64,000 nucleotides of DNA, from NCBI GenBank assembly GCA_050084985.1, contig JBITNC010000001.1, positions 44,764,001 to 44,828,000 of the forward strand, in the 5' to 3' direction. The translations under genes and the position numbers were made by a program. This document shows positions 37,930-48,792 of the stretch, piece by piece. This DNA comes from Nageia nagi. Its lineage: Eukaryota; Pinophyta. Positions within the stretch are counted from its first letter, which is position 1, and every line of letters starts with the position of its first letter. The notes beneath the pieces were generated by a model. The model was not told where the DNA came from, did not search any database, and saw nothing but the letters and a program-made list of their open reading frames with translations.

Positions 37930-38700
37930 ATCTTTTCTTGAAGACTTCTAAGTTGTTTCAAGTTTCTATAGGTGAGGCATGTCAATAATGGCTTTTACTT
38001 TTTTAGGATCTAATTCATTTCCTCTATTTGAAACCATGAACCCTAACAATTTTTCAAAAGTAAATCCAAATACACACTTTGAAGGTTTAAGTCTTAGTTT
38101 GTTCCTTTGCAAAATGTCGAATACCTCTTCAAGGGCTTGGATATGGTCTTAACCTTACTTTGATTTGACAAGAATGTCATCAACATAGACCTCCACTATT
38201 TTGTGAATATATTTATGGAACATATTAACCATGGCTCTTTGATATGTAGCACCTATAGTTTTTAGTACAAAAGGCATAACCTTCCAACAAAAATTGCCTC
38301 AAGGGGTTGCAAAAGTGGTTTTATATCAATCAATAAGATTAACTAAGATTTGATTATAACTAGAAAACCCATCCATAAATGACAACATATCATGATCAAC
38401 TATGCTATCAACAATCATATCAATATTAGGTAATGGAAAATCATCCTTAGAAAAAGCACTATTAATATCACAAAAATTGTTACATACTCATATTTCACTA
38501 GTTGGTTTAGTAACAGTAATGTTTGACATCCACTCAGAATAATCAATAGGCTCTATGAATCTTTCTTGTAAGTATTTTTCAATCTCTTTTTTAATTAAAA
38601 AGGCCTTAGAAAGATGCATTTTTCTAAGCATTTGCTTAATTTATTTGGCATTTGATTTTAATAGCAAATTATGCATAACAAATGAAAGATCTAACCCAAG
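37930..38700 (-). pseudogene. Reverse transcriptase of the LTR element
   Basis: The catalytic block VEVYVDDILVKS lies at about 38,195-38,160 on the minus strand, followed by LQRNKLRLKPSKCVFGFTFE and the thumb motif. Upstream stretches with the fingers and palm motifs are present but interrupted. Confidence 0.88.
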
Positions 38701-39659
38701 CATATCATCATAAGACCAAGCAAAATTTTTAGAATATGTGATGAATTTAGATTTGTACCTTTCTTGCTTGGAAGAGGCTAGGGCTACTCCAATTTGAAGC
38801 AATCTCTACTTATCTGTAGTTCCAATGTTAATGTTTAACAAATCTTATTATGGGAAGGTGAGATCCTTCTTTATTGGTAATAATGATGGTAAATCTTTTC
38901 TAGTAGGATCAACAATCTCAAATTATTATAAGGGTTGAACCTATAACACATCATGAAAATTGACCTCTTGGCTAGAGTAAGGATACCCATGAAGTATATA
39001 AGAGGAATGAAATTTTTCATTATACTTGGAAAATTTTGAATGTGCCTCCAAGTATTAAAGAAAATCATCATCAGTACTAAAACAATCAAAGGCAAGAGGT
39101 AAGCTATGATCAATCCACATATCTTCATCAATTTCATCATATAATTCTATCACATTAAATGTTTTAACAAATTATATGGGACTCCATTTTTGTTTGACCT
39201 TTCCATCACTACCTAGACTTGTCTTAGTAAGCTGAGTTTTTAGAAAAATGGAAAAATCAAACATACCTTGCTCAATTTTACCTAAATCTCCTCCCCTGTA
39301 CTTGTAATTGTTAACCATATATTTTTGAATAAAATTAGAAGGAAAGGTTTTACTTGATTCAAAAGATGTAGGGACATCATTTTAGATAGAATAGAGCTAG
39401 GAAGGTCATTGACATCATCATCCATACAATGTTGGTGCCCTTTATGCAAAATAGCATGGTGCTAGTGACTTGAAATGACCAATATTCAAGGCTATCCGAA
39501 GTCTTTAATAGATGCAAATAAGTTTGTATCATCTATTTTGGAAGTGCCCATACCTATTTCTATGATTTGCACCTATTTATCTATATTTAACCACAGTGTG
39601 GGATCATCCAAGGGTTCTACTTCAAAAAGTGGTGGAATCGAGGCCATCTCCTCAAAGTC

Positions 39660-40025
39660 AGTAGCATTACACAGTGCATAGGGCTCATGATCAGCTAAGA
39701 TTTTATGTACTTCTCCTTAGAATTCAAATTTTAGTCTACCATATAATGTAGAAGGAACAACTTCCATATCATAGATCCAAGGTCTTCCAAAAGCATGTTA
39801 TAAGACAAACTTGGAATCAACTACTTGAAACTTGGATGGAATAGTTCTAACTCCTGTGGTAATCATGATGGTAGCTATGCCTAGTGGTTTCTTAGAAGAA
39901 CTATCATAGGCTCTAATTTTGAAAGTAGCTTATTCTAATGGGGGGATGGTTACACTTTTTTCTTGTAATTGAGTCAAAAAATGGTTAGAATACACATTCA
40001 TAGTTGAACCATTATCTACCATGGT
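39660..40025 (-). pseudogene. Protease of the LTR element
   Basis: The minus strand gives MVDNGSTMNVYSNHFLTQLQ (active site D-N-G-S), then FQVVDSKFVL and, after a stop, FGRPWIYDMEVVPSTLYGRL, the LGRPWI...PSTxHQxLKF block. The region 38,700-39,650 downstream is the protease-RT linker without a clear domain. Confidence 0.82.
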
Positions 40026-40091
40026 ACTTTTGACTTTCCATTCATCTACCATAGGGGTGATATATAAAGCTACACACTCATATAATAATTC

Positions 40092-41560
40092 TTAGTTGAG
40101 TATTTCAAATTTGTGAAAGGATATAGTGTCACTTTCCCTAATTGTTTGGAGATTCTTAAAAAATGTAGCTACTAAAATGTTAGTAGGAACAGTTTCATTC
40201 TTAAATAAAGTATATAAAACATCCCTATGAGCTTGAAAAGTAGAAATGAGATCATACAAGCTATTCTTAGTTGGTGTATTTTTTAATTGATCAATCATAC
40301 TGTAAACTTTAGGATAAGGTGGGACACATACTTGTTTAATGGTAACTAGATTTAGAACATTATGTGGATGTCCTCTTCGCAAGTTAGTACACACCTCTTT
40401 GAATACTATGACCACATTGATGACATCTCCTTGTTTAGCAAGACATTCATCAATCTTGTACCTTCCTCATTCTATGAGGGTTTGATAGTTGCTTCCAATG
40501 TTTTATAGCATGCCCTTTTCATTGATGATAAGCACAATATGCATCAAAGTGTCCCAAAGGGGTATCATCATCAACTTTTTCAAGCAGGTGTAAGAGTCCT
40601 TTCTTCATTAAGTCCCTAAAAAAATTCTTGTTGGAATTGGAAATGTGTAGTTGGTCTCTTTTGAGGAAGTAGATCTTTGTGCCTTTGGAGGATTATTGGG
40701 TCTATTTTCCATATTAACTAGTTTCTCCTCTTTCTTAGTATATGATTTCCTATTATCTTTGAAATTTTTTTAGATGTATACTTAAGCTCTCCTATAGATA
40801 ATAAAATTTTCTCTTTTTGCACTAATTGTTGAACTAGAGTACTAAAACCAACATCCTTAGCACTAGAAGCATGTAATTAAAGTAGAAGAATAATAGATTC
40901 ATGAAATATGCCCCAAATATCAGATTCAAATAGTTTAACTTGAGTAGTTTGCAATACCTCTTTTAATTGTAAGACATACTTCTCTATGGTTTCATTGCTT
41001 GCTTGAGGAAGTGTGCATAATTTTGATATATTGCCTTATTCTTTAATATTATGCTTGTATTGACCCCTAAATATTTTAACTAAGTTTTTGAAGGAATCAA
41101 TAGACTTACTAGGTAGAGAGTAGAACCATTGAGTAGCATCACCTTTCAAAATCCTTGGGAAGAACTTAGCCATTAACCTCTCATTCAAACCCAGTTTCAA
41201 TAAGCACTCCTCCTAAAAGTTAATGAGATGCTGCTTGGGATCTTGTTCTTCACTAAACATCTTGAACTTGGGGGTCTTATGATTGGGTGGTAGGTGAAAA
41301 TTATGGATGTCATTCATTAAGGGTGAAATGAAAAATGCATCATAATCATTAGGATTGGATGGTGAGGTATTAGATGAACCTCCTAGATTAGTTGAGATGG
41401 AACTTGGATTGTTGTTTACAGCAATCTCCTTTTATAAATCTAGAATATTCATGTTTAGAGCTTGAAACATGGCTATGAGTTGATCCATCTTAATGTCACT
41501 GGCATCCTAAAGATAGAAATATATAGTGCTGACAACCTGATCCTGATAAGAAGGGTTAGC
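40092..41560 (-). pseudogene. Gag region of the LTR element
   Basis: 40,415-40,092 is an open gag-protease linker with PPYPKVYSMIDQLKNTPTKN and LYDLISTFQAHRDVLYTLFK. This linker motif is known in plant Tat elements, where it reads as a short domain before the protease. Minus-strand sequence at about 41,300-40,950 gives the gag core with stops. A zinc knuckle is not recognisable. Confidence 0.65.
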
Positions 41561-41589
41561 ATGATCTCACCTTTAGGGCAAGACAAATC

Positions 41590-41607
41590 AAGTAGTTAGG
41601 TTCACCA
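41590..41607 (-). other. Candidate primer-binding site
   Basis: The minus strand reads TGGTGAACCTAACTACTT, three bases inside the 5' LTR. It begins TGG as primer sites do, but I cannot match it confidently to a specific tRNA end. Confidence 0.45.
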
Positions 41608-41610
41608 AAA

Positions 41611-42250
41611 TGTAGTAGCTAAATAATGCAATTAATACAAATGGGATTGATTAATACACTATTGCACTACTTTGTAAATATTAACATATATATCAAAATT
41701 ATGGCAATAACATGTAGCAAGAATGTAGTAGTGTTTACTTAGATTATATATTCATTCTATTAATTATAAAATGCATAAAATACAAAGCATACACTCATGA
41801 ACAAGTACACCACTGACATTGTAGAATTAGCATGCCATTGATGTCGTAAGATAAGTGGAATTACAAATGCAAATAAGAATGTAGTGATGAGTGAATTAGT
41901 GAATAATCAAATTATGAACATACATGCGAACTTATACAATAATAGATGCATAATGTAGATAGATAAAGCAAATTACAATTCTTTAAATGATATTCAATTA
42001 ATAATCCTTGTAGTAGCTTGAAATGATTATTTTCCTATGATTCGCTCATGATCTTAGGTCATCAAATGATACCTTTATATGTGATACAAGTTTACATGAA
42101 TTTGATATTTTGACCTCTTGTACAATCCAAAAGGGTAAAATACATGGCCTACACCTCTTTTATACATTTTAATCCCTTTTTACATAATAATTTGTTAAGA
42201 GATTAAAATGATTTATTAAATACATAAAGGTTCATTTTGAGGTGTCTACA
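41611..42250 (-). repeat. 5' LTR (640 bp)
   Basis: The minus strand begins TGTAGACACCTC and ends GCTACTACA, with complete TG...CA termini. It aligns throughout with 33,616-34,257, with scattered transitions and a few short indels. Confidence 0.93.
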
Positions 42251-42660
42251 CTCAGTATCCACTAGACATCCTTGAGAGTCACTATGCATTCCCCAATCGA
42301 TAGATAAAATATGTTGGTGGAAGAGTCCTACCACTCACATAGTGCCATCACATATCCAAAGCTAGCCATCACCTTGTGTATCATACTTGCATACCCTAGT
42401 CCAACGCTATGTAGACACATCCACTTTGCGATCAACATCTCACATTGGAGCTCTAGGAACATGGATCTAAACTTATGTAGTATGAAAAATGTATCATCCA
42501 TTTGCAAAAAACCAACAAAATAAATAAGTCATTCTTGTTACCATTTGTGCCACCTAGTCTATCTACCAAAAAACTAAAGTTACATTTGTCAAAGTGTTTT
42601 AAAATATTATTTGCCTCCATTGTGATGTTGTCTTTGTTGTGCAAACTATGTTGTCATGTC
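42251..42660 (-). pseudogene. Plant mobile domain (PMD) coding sequence, 5' part
   Basis: The minus strand just right of the insertion reads ALCEW, a stop, then STNIFYLSIGECIVTLKDV, the hallmark AFVERWRPETxTFHLPxGECTxTLxDV of plant mobile domains. It then ends at ...WIL and the target site. Continuing at 33,615 the same frame gives LPMEG, so the two halves were one reading frame. The upstream part to about 42,660 is open but unrecognised, and an A-rich run (minus strand) at 42,681 bounds it. Confidence 0.72.
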
Positions 42661-44800
42661 TAGATGTTGTTCAATACCCATTTTTTTTTTTTTTTATCTT
42701 AAAGCACTCCTACACTATATCATGATTCACGTATGCTAGGTATGTCCCACTTCACATTGGGGAAGCTTATATCTAGCATCATGATACAGTAAAATATTAA
42801 CATTGCATTAAAAAAATATACTTGCTTACAAAGTACAAATTATCAATTTTTCAATAATTTACATGAGATATGATTCAAAAAGTTACAAAAATCATGTCAA
42901 CCAATTGTGTTCATAGGGGAAACCATGCTCATATATTGGAAAATACATTTTCCTCACAAATATACAAAGTTGACAATGTTCAGTATGCAAGAGTGTAATG
43001 AGCAAGCAAAATTTGGCATTAGATGAGCTTCTTTTTGCACAAAAAGTAAATTTTGCAACCAACATGAACAAACCACCCAATTTTGTAAAAAAATATCAAT
43101 TCAATAAGAAATCTATATTTTTGGTGTTTAAATCAAATTTTCAGTGTCTTACAACACGAACCAACAAATTTTGGAAGTTACAACAATTAGCTTGACATTT
43201 TTTTGCAAAACATATCAACCTTGCATTTTTTGGACCAAAAATTGACTCAACTTGAAAAATTTGGTGGAATTATGCAAAATGAGGTTCAAATAAGTTTACA
43301 ATGTGTTAAAATCAAGAAAAAACCCTTCAATAATTTTCAAACACGTGAATCACAAGTCAAAATTTTGAAATACATGCACAAATGAAGCAAAAATGGATCA
43401 CAAATGAGATATAATGCATTTAATCCTAGATGTAGTGCATCTAGGTGTTCATGCCCTAGACGTAATGAGTCTAGCCCTAAACACATTGCATCTAGCCTAT
43501 CTTAAATTGGGGTTTGAGGGCACATTTTTTTTGTCTAAAATGCTCATTTTTGGTCCATTTTCAATGAAACAAAGTTTGTGGCTACCTGATTAGGGTCAAA
43601 TAACTAGGTGGGTTCCTATCCATTTTATGATTTGATACATAAATTTGGAGATATTTGCAAAAATTGAATTTTAAAACCCTTATTTTATGTCTTTTTTGGG
43701 GAAAATAATATTTTTGGTGAAATTGACCAATTTTTTGAGATTTTGGTTTTAAGAAAAGATTATGCATACCAAAAATCTTGGTAGTATTGAATAGATTTTG
43801 GATTTGAACCACTCTTTGTGCATAACAAGGAAAAAAACATAAAAAACCCTCTTGTTGGGCATTTTTTGGAATGCAAATATTTTTCAAATCACTTTGGTTC
43901 GGGAAATTTTGATATGGGGGATCATCTAATTGTTCAATTTGACTATATACATGGTTGGATTAGGCAAGTTGGATTTTTTACAAGTAAATGCACAATTCTA
44001 CACTATTTTTTATCTTAAAAAATTCAAAAAAATACATAAAAAATGGATAAATTGCATTTTTTAATCTACCTAACATCCTGGGCATGGATCACTAATGATT
44101 ATTGGAGCTGGAGGTGCCTCATTCTCAGCCATCTCTTTCTCCTACTCACTTGCCAACAAAAGTCCACCATGCACATGTAACAAATGAGGTAAAGACATGG
44201 TAATTTACTTATTTATTTTCCACTTTTTTGACTATTTTACATCTAAGTTTGACTTTTTAGCCTATGGGTGGACCCAACTTGATGCCAGTTTATTCCAAAA
44301 TTGTATTTTTTCACCTTGTACTATATTTGCTAATTTAAATTGGGGCAACAATAAAAAAAAGAGAAAGAAAAATATTAAATATGCAAAAAAATTCACAAAT
44401 GTCGCACACACTTCTTTCTTTTTTGATTGATTTTAAATTGATCAGTTTGATCAAGTTAACATCACTCAAGGGGGGGGGGGACCACTTGATTGTTCAAATT
44501 TTTTCGAATTCTTGATTTCAAAAAATGCAAAAAGTTGAATGTTTTACCTCGAAAAACATGCAAAATTACAAAGATTGCAAAATTGTTCAAAAGTTTCTTT
44601 CAAAATAGCAAAATTGTTCAAAGTTATTGACTTTTCTACCTAATTTCAAATTTTACCAAATTGTGCAATTTTTAAAATTATTTAGCAAGACTATGCACTT
44701 GCTAGTAAGTCTATGTGCTTACCCCATCACAAATGCTTTGCATAGGTTTGATGCATTTGATTGTCAAATACTATATAAGTTGTTCAAATTCATGCTTTTC
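42661..44800. other. AT-rich non-coding stretch
   Basis: Several ORFs of 60-100 codons exist, but their composition (Phe/Lys/Asn runs) is that of random AT-rich DNA. Small repeats are present: three ~22-bp CTAGANGTANTGNNTCTAG units at 43,424-43,496 and an 11-base G run starting at 44,470. Confidence 0.5.
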
Positions 44801-44802
44801 AT

Positions 44803-45215
44803 GAACACATTGCTTAGCATTCAAATTTTATGAATACTACATTTGAATTGCTATGCATATTTATTTTAAATTTTCCACAAACACATTGCTTAGCATTCAA
44901 ATTTGATCAATACTATATTTGAATTGTTACACATATTTGTTATGAATTTTCCATGAACACATTGGTTAGGGTTGAATTATCATAAAGTACATTCAACTTA
45001 TCATCCATATTTGTTCTAAATTTTTCCAAGAACCAATTGTTTAGGATTCAAATTTGATCAATACTACATTCAAATTCCTATTCATATTTGTTTTGAATTT
45101 TTTAATTTTTAAACCTCCAAGAACACATTGTTTAGGGTTTGAATTTGAAAAAAACTGCATTCGAGTCCCTATTCATTTTTGATCTAAAATTTTATGATTT
45201 TTCTACCATGAATGC
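44803..45215. repeat. Tandem array of ~76-bp units
   Basis: GAACACATTG-type landmarks start at 44,803, 44,879, 44,955, 45,030, 45,121 and about 45,209. Most units contain TTCAAATTTGATCAATACTA and CATATTTGTTNTGAATTTT. Periods are 76, 76, 75, 91 and 88 bp. A TTCAAAT-rich low-complexity stretch continues to 45,370. Confidence 0.85.
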
Positions 45216-45442
45216 ATTATTTTTACATATTTAATCAGAATGTTCAAATTTTTTCTAATTGTTCAAATTATTTTCAATGTTCAAAATTTCAAAAATATTC
45301 AAAGTTTTAAATTTCAAATTTCGTTCAAATGTTCAAATTTTAGAACGTTCAAATTTCAAATATTTTTCCAATTAACATCTAGGTATCTACAATTGTTGAA
45401 CTAAGTCTTTTGTGCAAAAGACCTAGTCCAATAAAAGCAAAA

Positions 45443-46040
45443 TGTAGACATTGAAAATAACACTTTTCAAATAGATTTGCTTTTATGATATTGACATGGT
45501 GTAATTCATTATTAATTTATTCATAATATTTATTATGCAAAATCAAACTACTCAAAAGACCAAATTAGAGCAAAAAATGACTTCAACTCAAAAAGTAGTA
45601 AAAGTGGGTATCTAGCTATATTCACTTAAGTATTCAAAGTAGGTATATAACTCAATGATAAATTAAAAATCCAACTCTTAGATCAAGATTGTTTTATGCA
45701 CTCGTATGATATTTTGTCTCACAATTGTTTCTCCAAGATCATTGATAGGGTTTGAAGCAAGTTTTGAAGGATTCAATATTTTTACCACAAATGATCTCTA
45801 TGAAGATTATCAAAGCTTGAGATCACATCCTTGAGGTGATATCTCCATATAATTCCTATGGTTGAATTGTTGAATTATTGTATGAATTGCATGTATTCAA
45901 GGTTTTTGTAGGGTTTGAAGACAAAGCAATTATTGGAAGCTTGGATCTATCTACCTCTTGTATCCACCATAAATTGTTTGCATGTAGTATGATTTTTAGG
46001 CTAAAATCATGATATCTAGCATTTTCACCATTAGAATTGT
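45443..46040 (+). repeat. Uninterrupted copy of the dispersed LTR-like repeat
   Basis: 598 bp starting TGTAGACATTG. It matches 5179-5663 and 20,567-20,682 joined end to end, with CAA at 45,927-45,929 where the CACTA sits in the other copy. The TG start and moderate length suggest an LTR, but no matching internal region or TG...CA end is proven. Confidence 0.85.
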
Positions 46041-46745
46041 TGTTTAAATTGATAGTAGCTTAAATATACATTGTTAATACTCATTGGATCTTATGGGTAC
46101 CCTTGAATCTCTTTGATTCAAGGATATTTATGTTTCAAGCATTTTAAGGTTTTAAAAGTTTAAAGTTTTAGATCTTGCATTTTGTCATCATAACATGTAA
46201 ATATTGCTTTGATAGTTTGAATCCACCATTGAATTTGTCTTAGGAATACATAGACTAAAGCATTTACACAATAAGAATACAATATTCTTTTATTCTCAAT
46301 TAATTGAGGTCTTGGCGGATCACATACCTATTGAAGTGAAGAGACTCACTTCATGCTCTCCTAGGTGCCTTAAAGAGCCTAGGTTTGAAGGTCCCCCTTC
46401 CCATTTAGATGCATTTAGGGTTTCTTTACATTGTTGCAAAGTTTGAGCTCAATGTTTCAAGATATGAACCTACCTTTATCAATATTTCTAACTAATGTAC
46501 ATTAAGTAAAGTAGAGTTGTGTAATTTGAAGTTTGTGTGTGTATTTGACTTGTTTATGCTAGTTGAGATGTACATATAGCATGAATTTCAACGTATAGTA
46601 GCAAAGATACAAATGAAGCTCTATAGAAGAAAGTATGAATTTACAAAAAGTAATAAAAAACAAATAGCAGCTTAGTCATAATGTAAATCATGATTTAAAC
46701 CATGTACTAGCTAAACAAATCTCCAGAGAGCCATAGAATCCATAT
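46041..46745. other. Unassigned AT-rich stretch
   Basis: No coding frame is supported. Its right part, next to the primer-site-like sequence at 46,746, would be the start of the internal region of a truncated minus-strand LTR element. Confidence 0.4.
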
Positions 46746-47035
46746 GAGACTTGATACCAATGATAAGGCAGACTGGAAGAAAAACCTGAATGAATCTTGC
46801 ATAGAATAGGAGGTCTTAAATAGGTAATTAGAGAGGGGGAACATGTGAATTGAACACATGGAATTACATGGCACCATGCTTTTCATAGCACATGATTTTA
46901 ACGCTTGTAGTGTTATCTGCATCTAGTAGTATTCAATTAGCTAATAAGGTATTTTATTATCCAAACATGGTATTATTTTAATTTAGGTATTTTATTATCC
47001 TAATTATTATTATTACTAAACTTCATCATATTCAA
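46746..47035 (-). repeat. LTR fragment with adjacent primer-binding site
   Basis: The minus strand shows an LTR-like block (47,035-46,761) ending ...CTTATCA, then one base, then TGGTATCAAGTCTC (46,759-46,746). The latter differs little from TGGTATCAGAGC, the initiator-tRNA-Met primer site. The LTR part matches 494-765, so both belong to one retrotransposon family. Confidence 0.6.
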
Positions 47036-48792
47036 TAATAACCATGAAATGATATTTATAACTATAAATGGGTACCCACAATAATTAATAATGAAGTAAC
47101 TAGAGTTTATAATTAGGAATCAAATCACAATCCAACAATAGAGGAGTAATCTAGCTAAACTCTAGCAAAAAACCCCTTATGCAAACTACTTAGGTTTAAA
47201 GTTCAAGAGGTGAGAAAGACACTTATTGGGTAAGTAGAGAAATACCACACACCACTAGGTAGGATTTGAAATAGGATAAAAAATACACAAACAAGCCAAC
47301 AAAAAATCTCAATTGATTTGTAGATTTATCAAAAGTCTGAGATCACCAAGATGGCCCTCCAATAATATGGAACTCATATGATTTCCTTTAAGGGAGGAAA
47401 AATCACTCCCATGATTCCACCACATAAAGAAAAACTATTTCCCCATATTTTTAATCATAATAGAATACCAAATCCTCCACCTAAGGAATCATGGGACTTA
47501 TTCATAACCCCATATAGCTTCTTGCAAAAAATATCAAGGTATGTACATAAGGTTAAATGCTTACATAAGAGAGTGAAGGTTCATTCATAGTAGGGAGAGA
47601 GTGAGAGTACCTGCTTACACAAAAGAGTGAGGGTTCATTCCTTCTAACTATTCATCTCTATAAAACATTTTGAAAAAATGAAATGAATCTCCTATCCTCT
47701 ACCCCTTGCTTTTGCAAGCTCAAAAAAATGTTTCCCACCTTTAAGTTTCCCCATTCAAGAATATTTTTGTTTAATTTAAGGGGTGATTTTAAACCTCCTC
47801 CTCATGATTTAAAACTACCCCCTAAAAATTGCTCACATAATCCTTTTATTTCTTCTTTATTAGACATTTACTTTTGTATTTTATCTTTTTGAGGATAGTT
47901 TTTGAGGGGCAATTTAAAACTATCTCTAAATTATTTTATGAGGATGGTTTAAAATTGCCCTACAAAAAGTATCACTAGAACTACAAATGTAGGTGGTTTA
48001 AAATTTCCATCACATATGTAAACCATAAATAATGAATTAAATTAATAATTCATTAATATATCTACAATATATGTTTGAAGTAAATCAAGTCAGATCTAAT
48101 ATCTTATTATCTGATTACTTGATAGGGAATTATTTGCTTTTGATCTTCTTTTATAGTTGAGTGCCTTACTTCTTAATATCTACATGAATTACATAACATG
48201 TGGTACTTTTCTTGATATTAACACTAATTACATTAATTATGATGTTTCTTTTGACACTTTTAATATTCTTTTACAATTTATGCTCTTAATACCTAAAATA
48301 TGAATTTATATAAAACAAAAATCATATTTAGGTGGCTATAACATAACTACCTTAAATTTCCCGCCTCTAAAGCCTATTTTTAGTCTATTATATAACATTT
48401 AATTTAAAAATACATTCTTGCAATTTTTATTGTGAGCAAATGCCATGAATATTATAAAATTACTCCATTTGATTTATGCAAACCATAAATACTTTTCCAT
48501 CAATCATTATCATCTCTATTTTAAGAATGTGAAAATTGTATGTAGGTGTTTCTTATTATTTATAATCTTGCTATAGTTATCTTTCTCCAGTATTTATTTC
48601 ATAATACTAGTTTCTTCAAGATACATAATATGGTTGATCTTCATCACTGTCCCACCCAAGTTGAATCTAATTTATATCCCTTCATAATGCTTAAAGGAGT
48701 ATTATATGGAAGGTTTCCTTAGATGATCTCTTCCTTGGATAAAGTTATCAATTTTCTTAATTGTTGAGATAATTATTCAATATCATTGTGTG
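47036..48792. other. Unassigned stretch with small duplications
   Basis: A ~50-bp duplication is visible near 47,558-47,640 (AGAGTGAAGGTTCATTC and AGAGTGAGGGTTCATTC). The motif GGTTTAAAATTNCC recurs between 47,900 and 48,010. No gene is supported. Confidence 0.45.

Larger units (their letters stand above)
33616..42250 (-). mobile_element. Tat-type Ty3/gypsy LTR retrotransposon with both LTRs, 8.6 kb
   Basis: The LTRs at 33,616-34,257 and 41,611-42,250 align along their whole length. The minus-strand order is 5' LTR (41,611-42,250), primer-site region, gag, protease, RT, RNase H, integrase, tandem repeats, polypurine tract and 3' LTR (33,616-34,257). The outer edges are flanked by CTTAA and CTCAG. 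The polyprotein is riddled with stops and the LTRs differ at many sites, so the insertion is not recent. It splits a PMD coding sequence. Confidence 0.93.

Noticed and set aside
42892-43887. Several ORFs of 60-100 codons
   Set aside because: Phe/Lys/Asn-rich chance frames in AT-rich repeat DNA, overlapping on both strands without any motif.
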